Part shown: positions 43,564 through 53,010 of the stretch, in pieces
How positions within the stretch are numbered: position 1 is the first letter of the stretch
Layout of the letters: every line of letters begins with the position of its first letter
NCBI GenBank assembly: GCA_934746645.1
Contig: CAKVFE010000003.1
Coordinates: 95,900-159,899, forward strand
Reading direction: 5' to 3'
Length of the DNA: 64,000 bases
Origin: an uncultured Clostridia bacterium
GTDB lineage: Bacteria; Bacillota; Clostridia; Christensenellales; UBA1242
Program-made: the position numbers and the translations under genes
The notes under the pieces: model-generated
Seen by the model: only the letters and a program-made list of their open reading frames with translations
Told to the model about the DNA's origin: nothing
The model's database searches: none

Positions 43564-44313
43564 ATGGAAATAAAAATATTAACTAAAGAGTATTTAAAAG
43601 ACATAATCAATCTTTATGATAATATCAGAAATACAACATATACATTATGGGATAATGGTTATCCAGATAAAGAACTTATCGAATGGGATATTGAGCGTAA
43701 AAGTTTGTATGGAGTTTTTGATAATGAAAAACTTATTGCAATAGCTTTTGCTGGACAACGAAACGAAGATAATGAAGATAATTATACTTGGCAAGACACA
43801 TTTGAAAAACGAGGGACTTTTGCTAGAATTGGTGTGGCTTATGAGTATCAAAATAAGGGCATAGGAAGTATGCTTGTTAAGTATATTTTGGATACTTTAA
43901 AACAACAAGGTTTTGACGGAGTTAGAATACTTGTTGGTACACAAAATGTAAATGCAATCAAGTTGTATAAAAAGTTTGGATTTAATAATTGTGGCGAAAC
44001 TGAAAAATATAATCACAGATATTATTTGTTTGAATTAAGATTGAAAGCTAAGTCTGATAACAATAAAACATTGGATTATGAAGAAGTACACAAACATTCG
44101 GCTAATAACAAAATGGAAATTGAAAACAGCAAAACTTGTGGTTGCTTCTATTGTAAATCAATCTTTAAACCATCAGAAATTACAATGTGGATAAAAGACA
44201 AAATACCAACAGCAGTTTGCCCAAATTGTACCGTTGATTCGGTTATTGGAGATGCTAGTGGATATCCAATAACTAAAGAGTTGTTGGACGATATGAATAA
44301 AAAATGGTTTTGA
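43564..44313 (+). CDS. GNAT acetyltransferase fused to a zinc-ribbon-like domain
   Basis: 249 residues. N-terminal acetyltransferase (1-160) with RIGVAYEYQNKGIGSMLV as acetyl-CoA loop and NAIKLYKKFGFNNCG. A short linker leads to a second domain (about 188-249) with Cys192, 194, 197 and Cys219, 222, and a DSVIGDASGYPITKE tail; this part resembles a free-standing small cytoplasmic protein seen in many bacteria (from memory). Zinc binding is inferred. The ATG at 43564 follows AGGGGAT. The stop is TGA. Confidence 0.82.
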   Translation: MEIKILTKEYLKDIINLYDNIRNTTYTLWDNGYPDKELIEWDIERKSLYGVFDNEKLIAIAFAGQRNEDNEDNYTWQDTFEKRGTFARIGVAYEYQNKGIGSMLVKYILDTLKQQGFDGVRILVGTQNVNAIKLYKKFGFNNCGETEKYNHRYYLFELRLKAKSDNNKTLDYEEVHKHSANNKMEIENSKTCGCFYCKSIFKPSEITMWIKDKIPTAVCPNCTVDSVIGDASGYPITKELLDDMNKKWF

Positions 44314-44450
44314 TAGTTTTTGTTTTTAATAGTGATGATAATTAGATTTTTAGACATTAACTAGATAATAATTTTAATTTATCAACTAATAATTGGCAAT
44401 AAAACATAAGATATTGTCAAAATGTAATACTTAAGGAAGAATTTGTACTA

Positions 44451-46196
44451 ATGAAAGAAAATAATAAAAAATTGAAAATATGTGTATTTAGTGATATTCA
44501 CGGCAATATTGACGAACTACTTAAACTAACTCAAAGTGATGATTTTAAAAATGCAGATATGCGTATTTGCTTAGGCGATGTTGTGGGACTTGGACCATAT
44601 CAAAAAGAATGTATGGACGAACTTAGTCGATATGATTGTGTTATGTTACTCGGTAATCACGAAGCTCGTATGATAAACAATATTAATGATGTAGACCCAA
44701 TAAAAGAGCCTGTAACTTATAAACATTTTGAAGTGTATAAAAAACAACTTTCACAATATATGGATTATTTTAAATCTTTACCTATCAATTATGATATTGT
44801 GCTTGGCAATAAAAAAGTTAGATTTACTCATTATGGTTGGTACGATGGTAATATGTCCAACAAAAATTTCAATATAAAAAATAAAAGTCTTGATGTTCAA
44901 TTTGGATTATCACACAACCAATTTGATTATGTCTTTTATGGACATATACATACCCCTAGCACACAATGTGTTAATGGTATACAGTTTGTAGATGTTGGTT
45001 CATTGGGACTTAAATGCCCAGGCAATTATTTGATGATTAATGTTGATGGTGACCAATTTACATTTGAAAGAAAAATTATACCTTATGATAAAAATATGTT
45101 TTTAGATGAATGTAAAAAACTAAATTTCCCTAGATGGGAGTTATTGTTGGATTATAGTTTTGACAACACTTTAGAAAAAATTGAAGGCAATGTTTTGGTG
45201 ACAGGTGGTGCAGGATATATTGGTTGCAATGTTGTCAATAGATTGGTTGGTCGTGGATATAGAGTTGTGATAGCTGATGATTTTTCTAATAGTTATCCTA
45301 AACACATCAATGACATAAAAAGTAGATATCCTGATTTGGTAACATTATACAATGTTGATTTGTTGGACTATGACCAACTAAATAAAATATTGGTTGATGA
45401 AAGAATATATTCGGTTATTCATCTAGCAGGTAAAAAATATGTTGCCGAAAGTTTTCTAAAACAAGATGAGTATTATAAAGACAATGTTGTTATGACCAAA
45501 CAATTGTTGGAACTTATGACAAAAAATAAAATAAAGAAATTGGTATTCTCATCTTCAATAACAGTATATGGAAAAACATCATCAACTTATATTGACGAAA
45601 ACGAAAAATATAATCCACTTTCTCCGTATGCTCAACAAAAAGTTGAATGTGAAAAGTTGGTAAGTGATTGGGCTAGCATTGCAGGCAATGAAGCAACTAT
45701 ATTAAGATTGTCCAATCCAGTAGGTGCTTGTATTGTCAATATGTCTAGTAGCTATGGACTAGGTGATGATGCGAAAAACAAAAATTATATTGGAGTTCTA
45801 CCATATATTGTTGATAGTGTTCAATCTAAAAAGGCTTTAAAATTTAATGGTGGCGACCACCCAACAAAAGATGGTACAACTGTTAGGGACTATATACATG
45901 TAGAAGATGTTGCTCACGCATTTGTTAATGCTTTAGAGAAAAATGGCAATGGTCTATCTATTTATAATATAGGCTCTGGAGCAAATGGATACTCAGTACT
46001 AGACATACTTAAAAATGTTGAAAAATGTTTAAACATAAAAGTTGAATATTCGTTTGGACCAAAAAGAGATGGCGATACTAGCATTATTGTTACCAATAAT
46101 ACTAAAGCAAAAGATAATATAGATTTTTGTGTTACAAAAAATCTTTATGATATGGTCAATAGCCAGATAGAATTTGAAACAAAGTATAAAAATTAA
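44451..46196 (+). CDS. Fusion of a metallophosphoesterase and a GalE-like epimerase
   Basis: 581 residues in one uninterrupted frame. Residues 8-215: calcineurin-like phosphoesterase with FSDIHGN, GDVVGLGP, LLGNHEA, YGHIHTP and VDVGSLG. Residues 246-578: short-chain-dehydrogenase fold of UDP-glucose 4-epimerase type with NAD motif TGGAGYIG (251-258), FSSSITVYG (catalytic Ser region) and Y393-x-x-x-K397. Both halves keep their catalytic residues. A role in nucleotide-sugar metabolism is likely; the reason for joining a phosphoesterase is unclear. AAGGAAG lies rather far (11 bases) from the ATG. Confidence 0.85.
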   Translation: MKENNKKLKICVFSDIHGNIDELLKLTQSDDFKNADMRICLGDVVGLGPYQKECMDELSRYDCVMLLGNHEARMINNINDVDPIKEPVTYKHFEVYKKQLSQYMDYFKSLPINYDIVLGNKKVRFTHYGWYDGNMSNKNFNIKNKSLDVQFGLSHNQFDYVFYGHIHTPSTQCVNGIQFVDVGSLGLKCPGNYLMINVDGDQFTFERKIIPYDKNMFLDECKKLNFPRWELLLDYSFDNTLEKIEGNVLVTGGAGYIGCNVVNRLVGRGYRVVIADDFSNSYPKHINDIKSRYPDLVTLYNVDLLDYDQLNKILVDERIYSVIHLAGKKYVAESFLKQDEYYKDNVVMTKQLLELMTKNKIKKLVFSSSITVYGKTSSTYIDENEKYNPLSPYAQQKVECEKLVSDWASIAGNEATILRLSNPVGACIVNMSSSYGLGDDAKNKNYIGVLPYIVDSVQSKKALKFNGGDHPTKDGTTVRDYIHVEDVAHAFVNALEKNGNGLSIYNIGSGANGYSVLDILKNVEKCLNIKVEYSFGPKRDGDTSIIVTNNTKAKDNIDFCVTKNLYDMVNSQIEFETKYKN

Positions 46197-46300
46197 ATCT
46201 AAATTTAAGTAAGTTTAGATGATACTTTAATATTATTTAATTCGTTTTAGTTATTTTGACTAATTTTTATAAAAATTTGGTCGTTAATATTGTTTTAACG

Positions 46301-46315
46301 ACCACTCATAACCAC
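46301..46315 (-). promoter_or_regulatory. Inverted pair of MraZ-box-like elements
   Basis: ACCAC at 46301-46305 and 46311-46315, i.e. GTGGT on the minus strand, ten bases apart as in the array at 46418-46442 but in opposite orientation and about 105 bases upstream. Confidence 0.4.
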
Positions 46316-46333
46316 TGCGAAAAATGTATATTT

Positions 46334-46368
46334 ATGCCCAATATATCTTATATTGGGTATATTTTTTG
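46334..46368 (+). terminator. Terminator upstream of mraZ
   Basis: Perfect 9-bp stem CCCAATATA (46337-46345) / TATATTGGG (46349-46357), TCT loop, T-rich tail. It separates the fusion gene from the mraZ promoter. Confidence 0.8.
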
Positions 46369-46417
46369 GTTGTTTTGCATAAAAAGATGCATAAAAATTT
46401 AATTTATTTATATAAAG

Positions 46418-46460
46418 GTGGTCAAAAGTGGTTGAAAGTGGTTATAAAAAAGTGTATAAT
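46418..46460 (+). promoter_or_regulatory. mraZ: mraZ promoter with three MraZ boxes
   Basis: GTGGT at 46418-46422, 46428-46432 and 46438-46442, exactly ten bases apart, as in MraZ operators of other bacteria. The promoter TTGAAA (46432-46437), 17-bp spacer, TATAAT (46455-46460) is interlaced with boxes two and three, so bound MraZ would cover the -35. Confidence 0.82.
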
Positions 46461-46491
46461 CAAATTGTCAAACTAGAAAAGGAGAAAGTGT

Positions 46492-46914
46492 ATGTTCTTT
46501 GGAGAATATTCACATGCCCTAGACGAAAAGGGTAGAATAAGAATTCCATCTAAGCTAAAGACTGGCTTAGGAGAATATGTTGCTACTAAAGGTGTAAACA
46601 ATTGCATCTATATTTTTAGCAAATCATATTTTGAAAACGAATTTTTAGAGAGTATCAACAATGTATCTGCATATTCGCTTAATGGACAAAATGCAGTAAG
46701 AGCTATACTAAGTTCTACTTTTGAGATAGAAGAAGACAATCAAGGTCGTTTTACTATTCCTGCTAGTTTGAAAGAGTTTGCCGGAATAACCAAAAATGTT
46801 GTTTCTATAGGTGTGGGAAAACGAATTGAAATATGGGATGAGCAAGCTTGGAAAGATTATAACAACAAAACAAGTTTTGTTGACGCTATAAAAGAACTTA
46901 ACCAAAACAAATAA
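46492..46914 (+). CDS. mraZ: Transcriptional regulator MraZ
   Basis: 140 residues with two AbrB-like half domains: FFGEYSHALDEKGRIRIPSKL at the start and SSTFEIEEDNQGRFTIPASL in the middle (the DxxGR-x-x-[IL]P signature twice). It binds repeats upstream of its own gene and controls the division cluster. AAAAGGAG precedes the ATG. The stop overlaps the rsmH start by one base. Confidence 0.96.
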   Translation: MFFGEYSHALDEKGRIRIPSKLKTGLGEYVATKGVNNCIYIFSKSYFENEFLESINNVSAYSLNGQNAVRAILSSTFEIEEDNQGRFTIPASLKEFAGITKNVVSIGVGKRIEIWDEQAWKDYNNKTSFVDAIKELNQNK

Positions 46915-47849
46915 TGAATGAAGTAAGTTTTGAACACACACCAGTAATGCTTAATGAATGTATAGAAGGTCTTAATATCAAACCTAATGGAATATATGTA
47001 GATGGTACATTGGGTGGAGCTGGTCACAGCAGTCATATAGTAGAAAAATTGACAACTGGAAGACTAATAGCTATTGATAAAGACGATACAGCATTGGCAG
47101 TTTCAAAAGAAAGACTTAGTAAATACAATAATGTTACATTTGTTAAGTCAGATTTTAAACAATTTAAAAATATAATCAACGAACTTGGGCTTACTGGAGT
47201 AGATGGTATACTACTAGACCTTGGAGTATCAAGTTATCAGATAGACACTCCACAAAGAGGATTTTCTTATAGATTTGATGGCACTTTAGATATGCGTATG
47301 GATTATAGTCAAGGAATAACAGCCTACGATGTAGTCAATACTTATAGTGAAAGTGACCTTGCCAGAATAATATATACTTATGGTGAAGAAAGTTTTTCTA
47401 GAGCAATCGCTAGAAAAATTGTTGAAACAAGAAAATCAAAACCAATAAGTACCACTATGGAATTGAAAGATATTATTGAACAAGCAATACCAAAAAAGTT
47501 TCATAGTCAAGGTAGTCCTTGTAAAAAGACATTTCAAGCTATTCGTATCGAAGTCAATGGTGAGTTGGATGGATTGGATTTAGCTTTAAAAGATATGGTT
47601 GAAGGCTTAAATAAAGGTGGAAGACTTGCAGTCATAACATTCCATAGCTTAGAAGACAGAATAGTAAAAAATGTATTTAAAGAATTAAGCACAGATTGTA
47701 TTTGTGATAAATCAATACCTATATGTGTATGTCATCACAAAGCAAGCGTAAAATTGGTTAATAGAAAACCTATAATTGCATCTAATCTAGAACTTAAAAA
47801 TAATAAAAGAAGTTCTAGTGCCAAACTTAGAATTGTAGAAAAAATATAG
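46914..47849 (+). CDS. rsmH: 16S rRNA (cytosine-1402-N4) methyltransferase
   Basis: 311 residues, full length. SAM-binding start HTPVMLNECIEGL and DGTLGGAGHS, then ILLDLGVSSYQID, DMRMDYSQ and the C-terminal ITFHSLEDRIVK are the family blocks. It modifies the ribosomal P site. It starts at the TAATG junction with mraZ. Confidence 0.96.
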   Translation: MNEVSFEHTPVMLNECIEGLNIKPNGIYVDGTLGGAGHSSHIVEKLTTGRLIAIDKDDTALAVSKERLSKYNNVTFVKSDFKQFKNIINELGLTGVDGILLDLGVSSYQIDTPQRGFSYRFDGTLDMRMDYSQGITAYDVVNTYSESDLARIIYTYGEESFSRAIARKIVETRKSKPISTTMELKDIIEQAIPKKFHSQGSPCKKTFQAIRIEVNGELDGLDLALKDMVEGLNKGGRLAVITFHSLEDRIVKNVFKELSTDCICDKSIPICVCHHKASVKLVNRKPIIASNLELKNNKRSSSAKLRIVEKI

Positions 47850-47870
47850 AAAAATAAGGAGGTATCTAAT

Positions 47871-48452
47871 ATGGCAAGTTATAAAAGAATTGTACTAACC
47901 GAACACGATAGTGCACCTACAGCCACAATCAATAGTGATGTAAAAAAACAACTTAACAGATTTGATACCACTTATACATCTAAAAAATTAAACGAATTGT
48001 ACAACGAATTTGATGCTATGGCTGTAAACAACGAAACAGTTAATAGCACAATAGTAAAAACAAATGCTGTTGATACAGTTGATGTTTATGCAAAAGCAAA
48101 AGTAATAATATATTTAACAACAACAATTATTGTTACTGCATTGCTTGCTTTCTTAGCAATATACAATATTTTTGTAATAAATGGACTTAATAGCAACATA
48201 AACTTATTACAAGAAGATGTAGAAACAGCTCAGCAACAATATGATAATTTGAGAAAAAATTTTGGAGATTTGAGCGAAGCAGAGTTAAGAGCATTAATCA
48301 ACGAAGCTTTCAATGGCGAGTATGGAGATATAGAATCCAATGGCTCTAACTCAGTAGGTATGTTAGATACCAACAATGGTAGTGCCGAACAAGTTTCTAC
48401 TAATTGGTTTGACCAATTATGCACCTTCTTAAGTAACTTATTTGGGGGCTAA
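47871..48452 (+). CDS. FtsL-like division protein
   Basis: 193 residues: a cytoplasmic N-terminus of about 75 residues, one membrane segment (about 78-104), a short coiled coil (about 108-140) and an acidic tail. The bitopic layout and the position between rsmH and the class B PBP are those of ftsL, whose product joins FtsQ/DivIB and DivIC at the septum. Sequence similarity alone would not prove it, and both tails are longer than usual. AAGGAGG precedes the ATG. Confidence 0.7.
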   Translation: MASYKRIVLTEHDSAPTATINSDVKKQLNRFDTTYTSKKLNELYNEFDAMAVNNETVNSTIVKTNAVDTVDVYAKAKVIIYLTTTIIVTALLAFLAIYNIFVINGLNSNINLLQEDVETAQQQYDNLRKNFGDLSEAELRALINEAFNGEYGDIESNGSNSVGMLDTNNGSAEQVSTNWFDQLCTFLSNLFGG

Positions 48453-48454
48453 AC

Positions 48455-50362
48455 TTGTACAACAATTCAATAATGAGTTTACAAAAGAGATTATTAGCAG
48501 TGTTTTTGCTTATAATCTCTATTTTTTTTGCATTAATAATAAGATTGTTTGTTATCCAAATAGTAAAAAGTGATTGGCTAACAGCAAAAGCTTCTAGTCA
48601 ATGGTTAAGAGATTTGCCTATCAATGCAAAGCGTGGGGATATAGTAGATGTCAATGGTTCAACATTGGCCGAAAGTTTTTCTAGTTATGATGTTTATGTA
48701 AGAGCAAGTATGGTTACCGAACCAGTTAAAGTATCCAATTTGTTGTCTAGTGTTATTGGGTTGGATTATGAAGAAACTTTTAAAAAGGTAACCAATACAA
48801 CTGTAAGTGAATCACTTATCAAACTTCAACTAGATGATAAGTCAGCTAAGAAAATTATTGACGCCAACTATAAAGGTGTTTTGCTAAGTGAAAACAATAA
48901 AAGATATTATCCTTATGGTGACTTACTTACACAAGTTTTGGGATTTACTACTATAGACAATAGTGGACAGGCAGGCATTGAGTTGTATGCAGATAAGTAT
49001 TTGCAAGGCACAAAAGGTTATGCACTAGAAGAAAGTGATGTCAATGGAAGAAAAATTGACAATACACTTAGTAAATACATACCAAGTATTGCAGGTTGTA
49101 ATGTCCAACTTACTATTGATGTCAATATCCAACAAATAGTAGAACAAGCACTTTTAACATTGTGTGAAGAACAAAAACCAAAGACAGCTACAGCTATTGT
49201 TATGAATCCTAATACAGGTGAAATAGTGGCTATGAGTAGCAAACCTAGTTTTGATTTAAACAATCCACCTAGAGATAATGTAAGCGAACTTCTTAACAAT
49301 GTAAAAAATTTAAGTATTGTAGATGTATACGAACCGGGTTCGACATTTAAAGTCTTGACTACTGCAACTGCTTTGGAAGAAAAAGTGACCAATGCTAATG
49401 AAGGATTTTATGACCCCGGATACCGAATTGTTGATGGTGAAAAAATCAAATGTTGGAAACTTATTGGTCACGGACAACAAACTATGACAGATGGATTGTG
49501 TAATAGTTGTAATAGTGTATTTGTAGATTTGGCGTTAAGACTTGGCACAGAAAAAATGTATTCATATTTTAAAAAATATGGTTTTGGAGATACTTTGGGT
49601 GTGGACTTTTTAGGCGAAGCACAAGGTATACTTATGAACAAAGAAAAAGTAAAAACTGTAGACCTTGCTCGTATGGGATTTGGGCAAGCAGTAGCAGTAA
49701 GTCCTATCCAACTTATTACTGCAATATGTAGTGTAGTCAATGGTGGTAAATTATATAAACCATATTTTATAAATCAAATTACAGATGTCAATGGTAAGCT
49801 TGTTGCTCAAAACACTCCAACAGTCTTAAACCGAACAGTTAGTGAAAGCACTAGTGCAACAATCAGAAGTATGCTTGAAAGAGTAGTAACAAAATCTAAT
49901 GCTATAGAAGCATTTATTCCGGGTCACAGAGTAAGTGGAAAAACAGGAACAAGTCAAAAGTATGAGGGTGGTAGGATAGTGCAAAAATATGTATCATCAT
50001 TTGTAGGTGCGTATCCTGCAGACAATCCTGATTATGTAGTTTTGGTAATTGCAGACGAACCAAGTATGGGCAATTATTTTGGTAGTGTAGTTGCTACACC
50101 TTATGCAAAACTTATCTTTAAAGGAATAATTGATTACAAACAATATAAACCTACTGAAGATGTAAATGCAGATGAAAAACTACTTGAAAAGAATATAAAA
50201 ATGCCTAATTTGGTTGGGCTTAGTTTGACAGACGCAGTAAGCAAAATTGTAAGCCTTGGACTACAATATGAGATAGCAGGAGAAGGCGATGTTATTGTAA
50301 GTCAAACCCCACCACCAGATACATTTGTGTATAAAAATAGTGTGGTGATAATCAATACATAA
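48455..50362 (+). CDS. Class B penicillin-binding protein with one PASTA domain (FtsI/SpoVD type)
   Basis: Septal peptidoglycan transpeptidase, 635 residues. Membrane anchor (about 12-38), dimerisation/pedestal domain (about 55-200), transpeptidase motifs S296-TFK, S351-CN and K496-TG, and one PASTA domain (about 573-635). It partners the SEDS protein FtsW encoded downstream. I use the TTG at 48455, preceded by GGGGG at 48444-48448; the ATG at 48473 has no ribosome binding site. With one PASTA domain it could be FtsI/PbpB or SpoVD. Confidence 0.92.
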   Translation: MYNNSIMSLQKRLLAVFLLIISIFFALIIRLFVIQIVKSDWLTAKASSQWLRDLPINAKRGDIVDVNGSTLAESFSSYDVYVRASMVTEPVKVSNLLSSVIGLDYEETFKKVTNTTVSESLIKLQLDDKSAKKIIDANYKGVLLSENNKRYYPYGDLLTQVLGFTTIDNSGQAGIELYADKYLQGTKGYALEESDVNGRKIDNTLSKYIPSIAGCNVQLTIDVNIQQIVEQALLTLCEEQKPKTATAIVMNPNTGEIVAMSSKPSFDLNNPPRDNVSELLNNVKNLSIVDVYEPGSTFKVLTTATALEEKVTNANEGFYDPGYRIVDGEKIKCWKLIGHGQQTMTDGLCNSCNSVFVDLALRLGTEKMYSYFKKYGFGDTLGVDFLGEAQGILMNKEKVKTVDLARMGFGQAVAVSPIQLITAICSVVNGGKLYKPYFINQITDVNGKLVAQNTPTVLNRTVSESTSATIRSMLERVVTKSNAIEAFIPGHRVSGKTGTSQKYEGGRIVQKYVSSFVGAYPADNPDYVVLVIADEPSMGNYFGSVVATPYAKLIFKGIIDYKQYKPTEDVNADEKLLEKNIKMPNLVGLSLTDAVSKIVSLGLQYEIAGEGDVIVSQTPPPDTFVYKNSVVIINT

Positions 50363-50444
50363 GTCGTTTATTTATGAGTTATATTTTTAGGATATTTTAA
50401 AGTAAAACTAAATAAAAAATATAAATAGAATTTAAAGTCAATAT

Positions 50445-50489
50445 AAAAAATAAAATGTAAAATTGTGTAAGTTTTACATTTTATTTTTT
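50445..50489 (+). terminator. Strong hairpin splitting the division cluster
   Basis: Perfect 18-bp stem AAAAAATAAAATGTAAAA (50445-50462) with its complement at 50472-50489, 9-nt loop, T-rich right arm. A TATAAT at 50533-50538 ahead of murE suggests a new transcript starts beyond it. Confidence 0.8.
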
Positions 50490-50563
50490 GTCTTATTTTG
50501 TAACCCAAATACATAACTATATATAAAGATATTATAATACTAAAAAATATAAAAGAGGATAGT

Positions 50564-52021
50564 ATGAAATTATCTCAGTTGTTAAAAAATTGTAACATAA
50601 AATATGATGGTAAAGATGTCGAAATTGAAGGTATATCATTTGATTCTAGAAAAGTAAAAAATGGAGAATTGTATGTATCTTTAAAAGGTAAATACAATGG
50701 TAATGATTATATTAATGACGCTATTAATAATGGTGCTGTAGCGATAGTCTGTGAAGATAATATAAAAAGTACAGTGCCATTGATCGTGGTTGAAAATACC
50801 AGAATTGCACTTAGTCAAATATCTAAAGTGTTTTATAACAATGCTTGCGATGATATGACTATAATAATGGTTACGGGCACAAATGGTAAAACTTCAATAA
50901 CTTATATGCTAAATAGCATATTAAAAGAGAATCATACAAAATGTGCCATAATTGGCACAAATGGTATATTTGTTGACAAAAAACAATTATATTATGGTTT
51001 AACAACACCAGATCCTGTCGATTTACATTACTATTTTCAAGTATTAAAAAATATGGGTGTAACACATATTGTTATGGAAGCGAGTGCACATTCTATATAT
51101 TTGCATAAGTTGTATGGCATAACACCTAAGGCTATTATTTTTACCAATTTGACCAACGAACACTTAGATTATTTTGGTAGTATGGAAAAATATGCTGAAA
51201 CAAAAATAGGATATATCAATAGCCTAAACGCTATTAAGATTGCCAATATTGATGATGAGTATTCAAAGCAAATTGTTGGTGATGAAGTATTGTATTATGG
51301 ACTAAAAAATCCAAGTGACGCTTTTGCTATTAATATAAAAGATTGTATTAATGGACTAGAGTTTTGTGCCAATGTTATGGACAATATTTTCAATATAAAA
51401 AGTGGGTTAAGTGGAGTATATAATGTCTACAATTTATTGGCGTCTATTACCTGTGCACATTGTCTAGGAATTGACAATAAAATTATTGAAAATGGTATTA
51501 AAAATTTAAAGAATATCCCAGGTAGATTTAACAAATTTTTCTTAGATTTAAATAGACTTATTATTGTAGATTTTGCTCATACTCCAGACGGATTTGAAAA
51601 AGTGCTATCAGAAATAAAAGTATTTAGGTCTAACCGAATTATTACTATTTTTGGTTGTGTTGGATATAGTGATAAATATAAGAGAAAACTTATGGGAGAA
51701 GTTGCTTCTAAATATAGTGATAAGATAATTTTGACTACTGACAATATTGGCTATGAAGATATACGAAATGTTAATAAAGATATAGCTAGTGGGATATCTG
51801 TGCCTTATACAGAAATTGATGATAGAAGTAAAGCTATACAATACGCCTTTCAAGATTTTTTGCCTAATGACACAATAGTTATATTGGGTAAGGGGTGTGA
51901 AACTAGCAATTTGATTAATGGAGTTAAAGTACCATATTCTGATATTAAACAAGTAGAAAAAACTATAGAAGAATATTTTAATGTGAAAAAAGGAGAAAAT
52001 ATTGAAGATAGCATTGTTTAG
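50564..52021 (+). CDS. murE: UDP-MurNAc-tripeptide synthetase
   Basis: Mur ligase adding the third residue of the peptidoglycan stem. 485 residues. N-terminal uridine-binding part with DSRKV, ATP motif GTNGKTS (about 105-111), central TNLTNEHLDYFGSMEKYAETK (carbamylated-Lys region), C-terminal domain with DFAHTPDGFEK. The substrate-selecting motif, DNPR for meso-diaminopimelate ligases, reads DNIGYED, so the amino acid added is uncertain. GAGG precedes the ATG. mraY overlaps its end by 20 bases. Confidence 0.93.
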   Translation: MKLSQLLKNCNIKYDGKDVEIEGISFDSRKVKNGELYVSLKGKYNGNDYINDAINNGAVAIVCEDNIKSTVPLIVVENTRIALSQISKVFYNNACDDMTIIMVTGTNGKTSITYMLNSILKENHTKCAIIGTNGIFVDKKQLYYGLTTPDPVDLHYYFQVLKNMGVTHIVMEASAHSIYLHKLYGITPKAIIFTNLTNEHLDYFGSMEKYAETKIGYINSLNAIKIANIDDEYSKQIVGDEVLYYGLKNPSDAFAINIKDCINGLEFCANVMDNIFNIKSGLSGVYNVYNLLASITCAHCLGIDNKIIENGIKNLKNIPGRFNKFFLDLNRLIIVDFAHTPDGFEKVLSEIKVFRSNRIITIFGCVGYSDKYKRKLMGEVASKYSDKIILTTDNIGYEDIRNVNKDIASGISVPYTEIDDRSKAIQYAFQDFLPNDTIVILGKGCETSNLINGVKVPYSDIKQVEKTIEEYFNVKKGENIEDSIV

Positions 52022-53000
52022 TTTTTTAGTTGGGTTTGGGATAAGTGTTGTTATTGCACCACTAATTATAAAACTCATACAAAAACTTAAAGGTGGACAA
52101 CCTATACTTAATTATGTAGAAGCACACATCAATAAAAGTGGAACACCTACAATAGGTGGACTTATATTTTTGATAGGTAGTATTTGTGTGTTCTTGTGTT
52201 TTTGTATGTCCAACAATACACTTGCATTAGTTAGTTTAGCTTGTCTTTTGGGATATGGAATACTTGGCTTTTTAGATGATTTTATTAAAGTAAAATTTAA
52301 ACATAATCTAGGCTTAAAAGCATATCAAAAAGTGATTGGACAAGTTGGTATTGCTGTATTGATGGGAGTGTTTGTTTATCTTAATCAATATTGTGGTGGA
52401 CAAATCATTGTGCCTTTTACTGATATTCAATTTGATATAAAATACTTTATTATTCCATTTGTTGTATTTGTGTTTTTAGCTACAACCAATGCAGTCAATC
52501 TTACTGACGGACTAGATGGCTTGGCTGGTGGTGTAAGTTTTATATTCTTTATTGGTTTTGCAATTATACTTAATCATTATGTGACCAATTTGGATTATAT
52601 AGGGGACAATCCGACACTTATAGCCGAACTTAAAAATGTATTAACTCTTACTTGTGGTGTTGCAGGTTGCCTGCTTGCATTTTTATGTTTTAACTCGCAC
52701 CCAGCAAAAATATTTATGGGTGATACAGGTTCGTTGGCACTTGGTGGATTTATTGCGTCAATATGTTCGGTAACAAAGATGTATTTGTTTATTCCTATTT
52801 TGGGACTAATGTTTGTATTATCAACTGTAAGTGTTATTATTCAAGTTCTGTATTATAAGGCTACAAAGAAAAGAGTTTTCCTTATGGCTCCATTACATCA
52901 TCATTTTGAGAAAAAAGGTTGTTATGAAACTAAGATTGTCGCCATATATATAATTATAACCATTATTGTTAGTGTTTTATCGATTGCACTAACTTTATAA
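52002..53000 (+). CDS. mraY: Phospho-MurNAc-pentapeptide-transferase
   Basis: Membrane enzyme forming lipid I. 332 residues, ten membrane segments. Motifs: GTPTIGGL near 46, NLTDGLDGLAGG (about 165-176), NSHPAKIFMGDTGSLALGG (about 225-243), PLHHHFEKKG (about 297-306). The start is TTG at 52002, supported by AAAAAAGGAG six bases ahead, within the end of murE. Confidence 0.96.
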   Translation: MKIALFSFLVGFGISVVIAPLIIKLIQKLKGGQPILNYVEAHINKSGTPTIGGLIFLIGSICVFLCFCMSNNTLALVSLACLLGYGILGFLDDFIKVKFKHNLGLKAYQKVIGQVGIAVLMGVFVYLNQYCGGQIIVPFTDIQFDIKYFIIPFVVFVFLATTNAVNLTDGLDGLAGGVSFIFFIGFAIILNHYVTNLDYIGDNPTLIAELKNVLTLTCGVAGCLLAFLCFNSHPAKIFMGDTGSLALGGFIASICSVTKMYLFIPILGLMFVLSTVSVIIQVLYYKATKKRVFLMAPLHHHFEKKGCYETKIVAIYIIITIIVSVLSIALTL

Positions 53001-53010
53001 GGAGAAAGTT

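Noticed and set aside
46197..46491. Missed small gene between the GalE fusion and mraZ
   Set aside because: All frames are short and the stretch is accounted for by a hairpin near 46198-46220, the inverted boxes, a terminator and the mraZ promoter.
51608..52078. Minus-strand open frame across the murE-mraY junction
   Set aside because: Antisense to two certain genes, Phe/Ile/Asn-rich product without domain or start signal.
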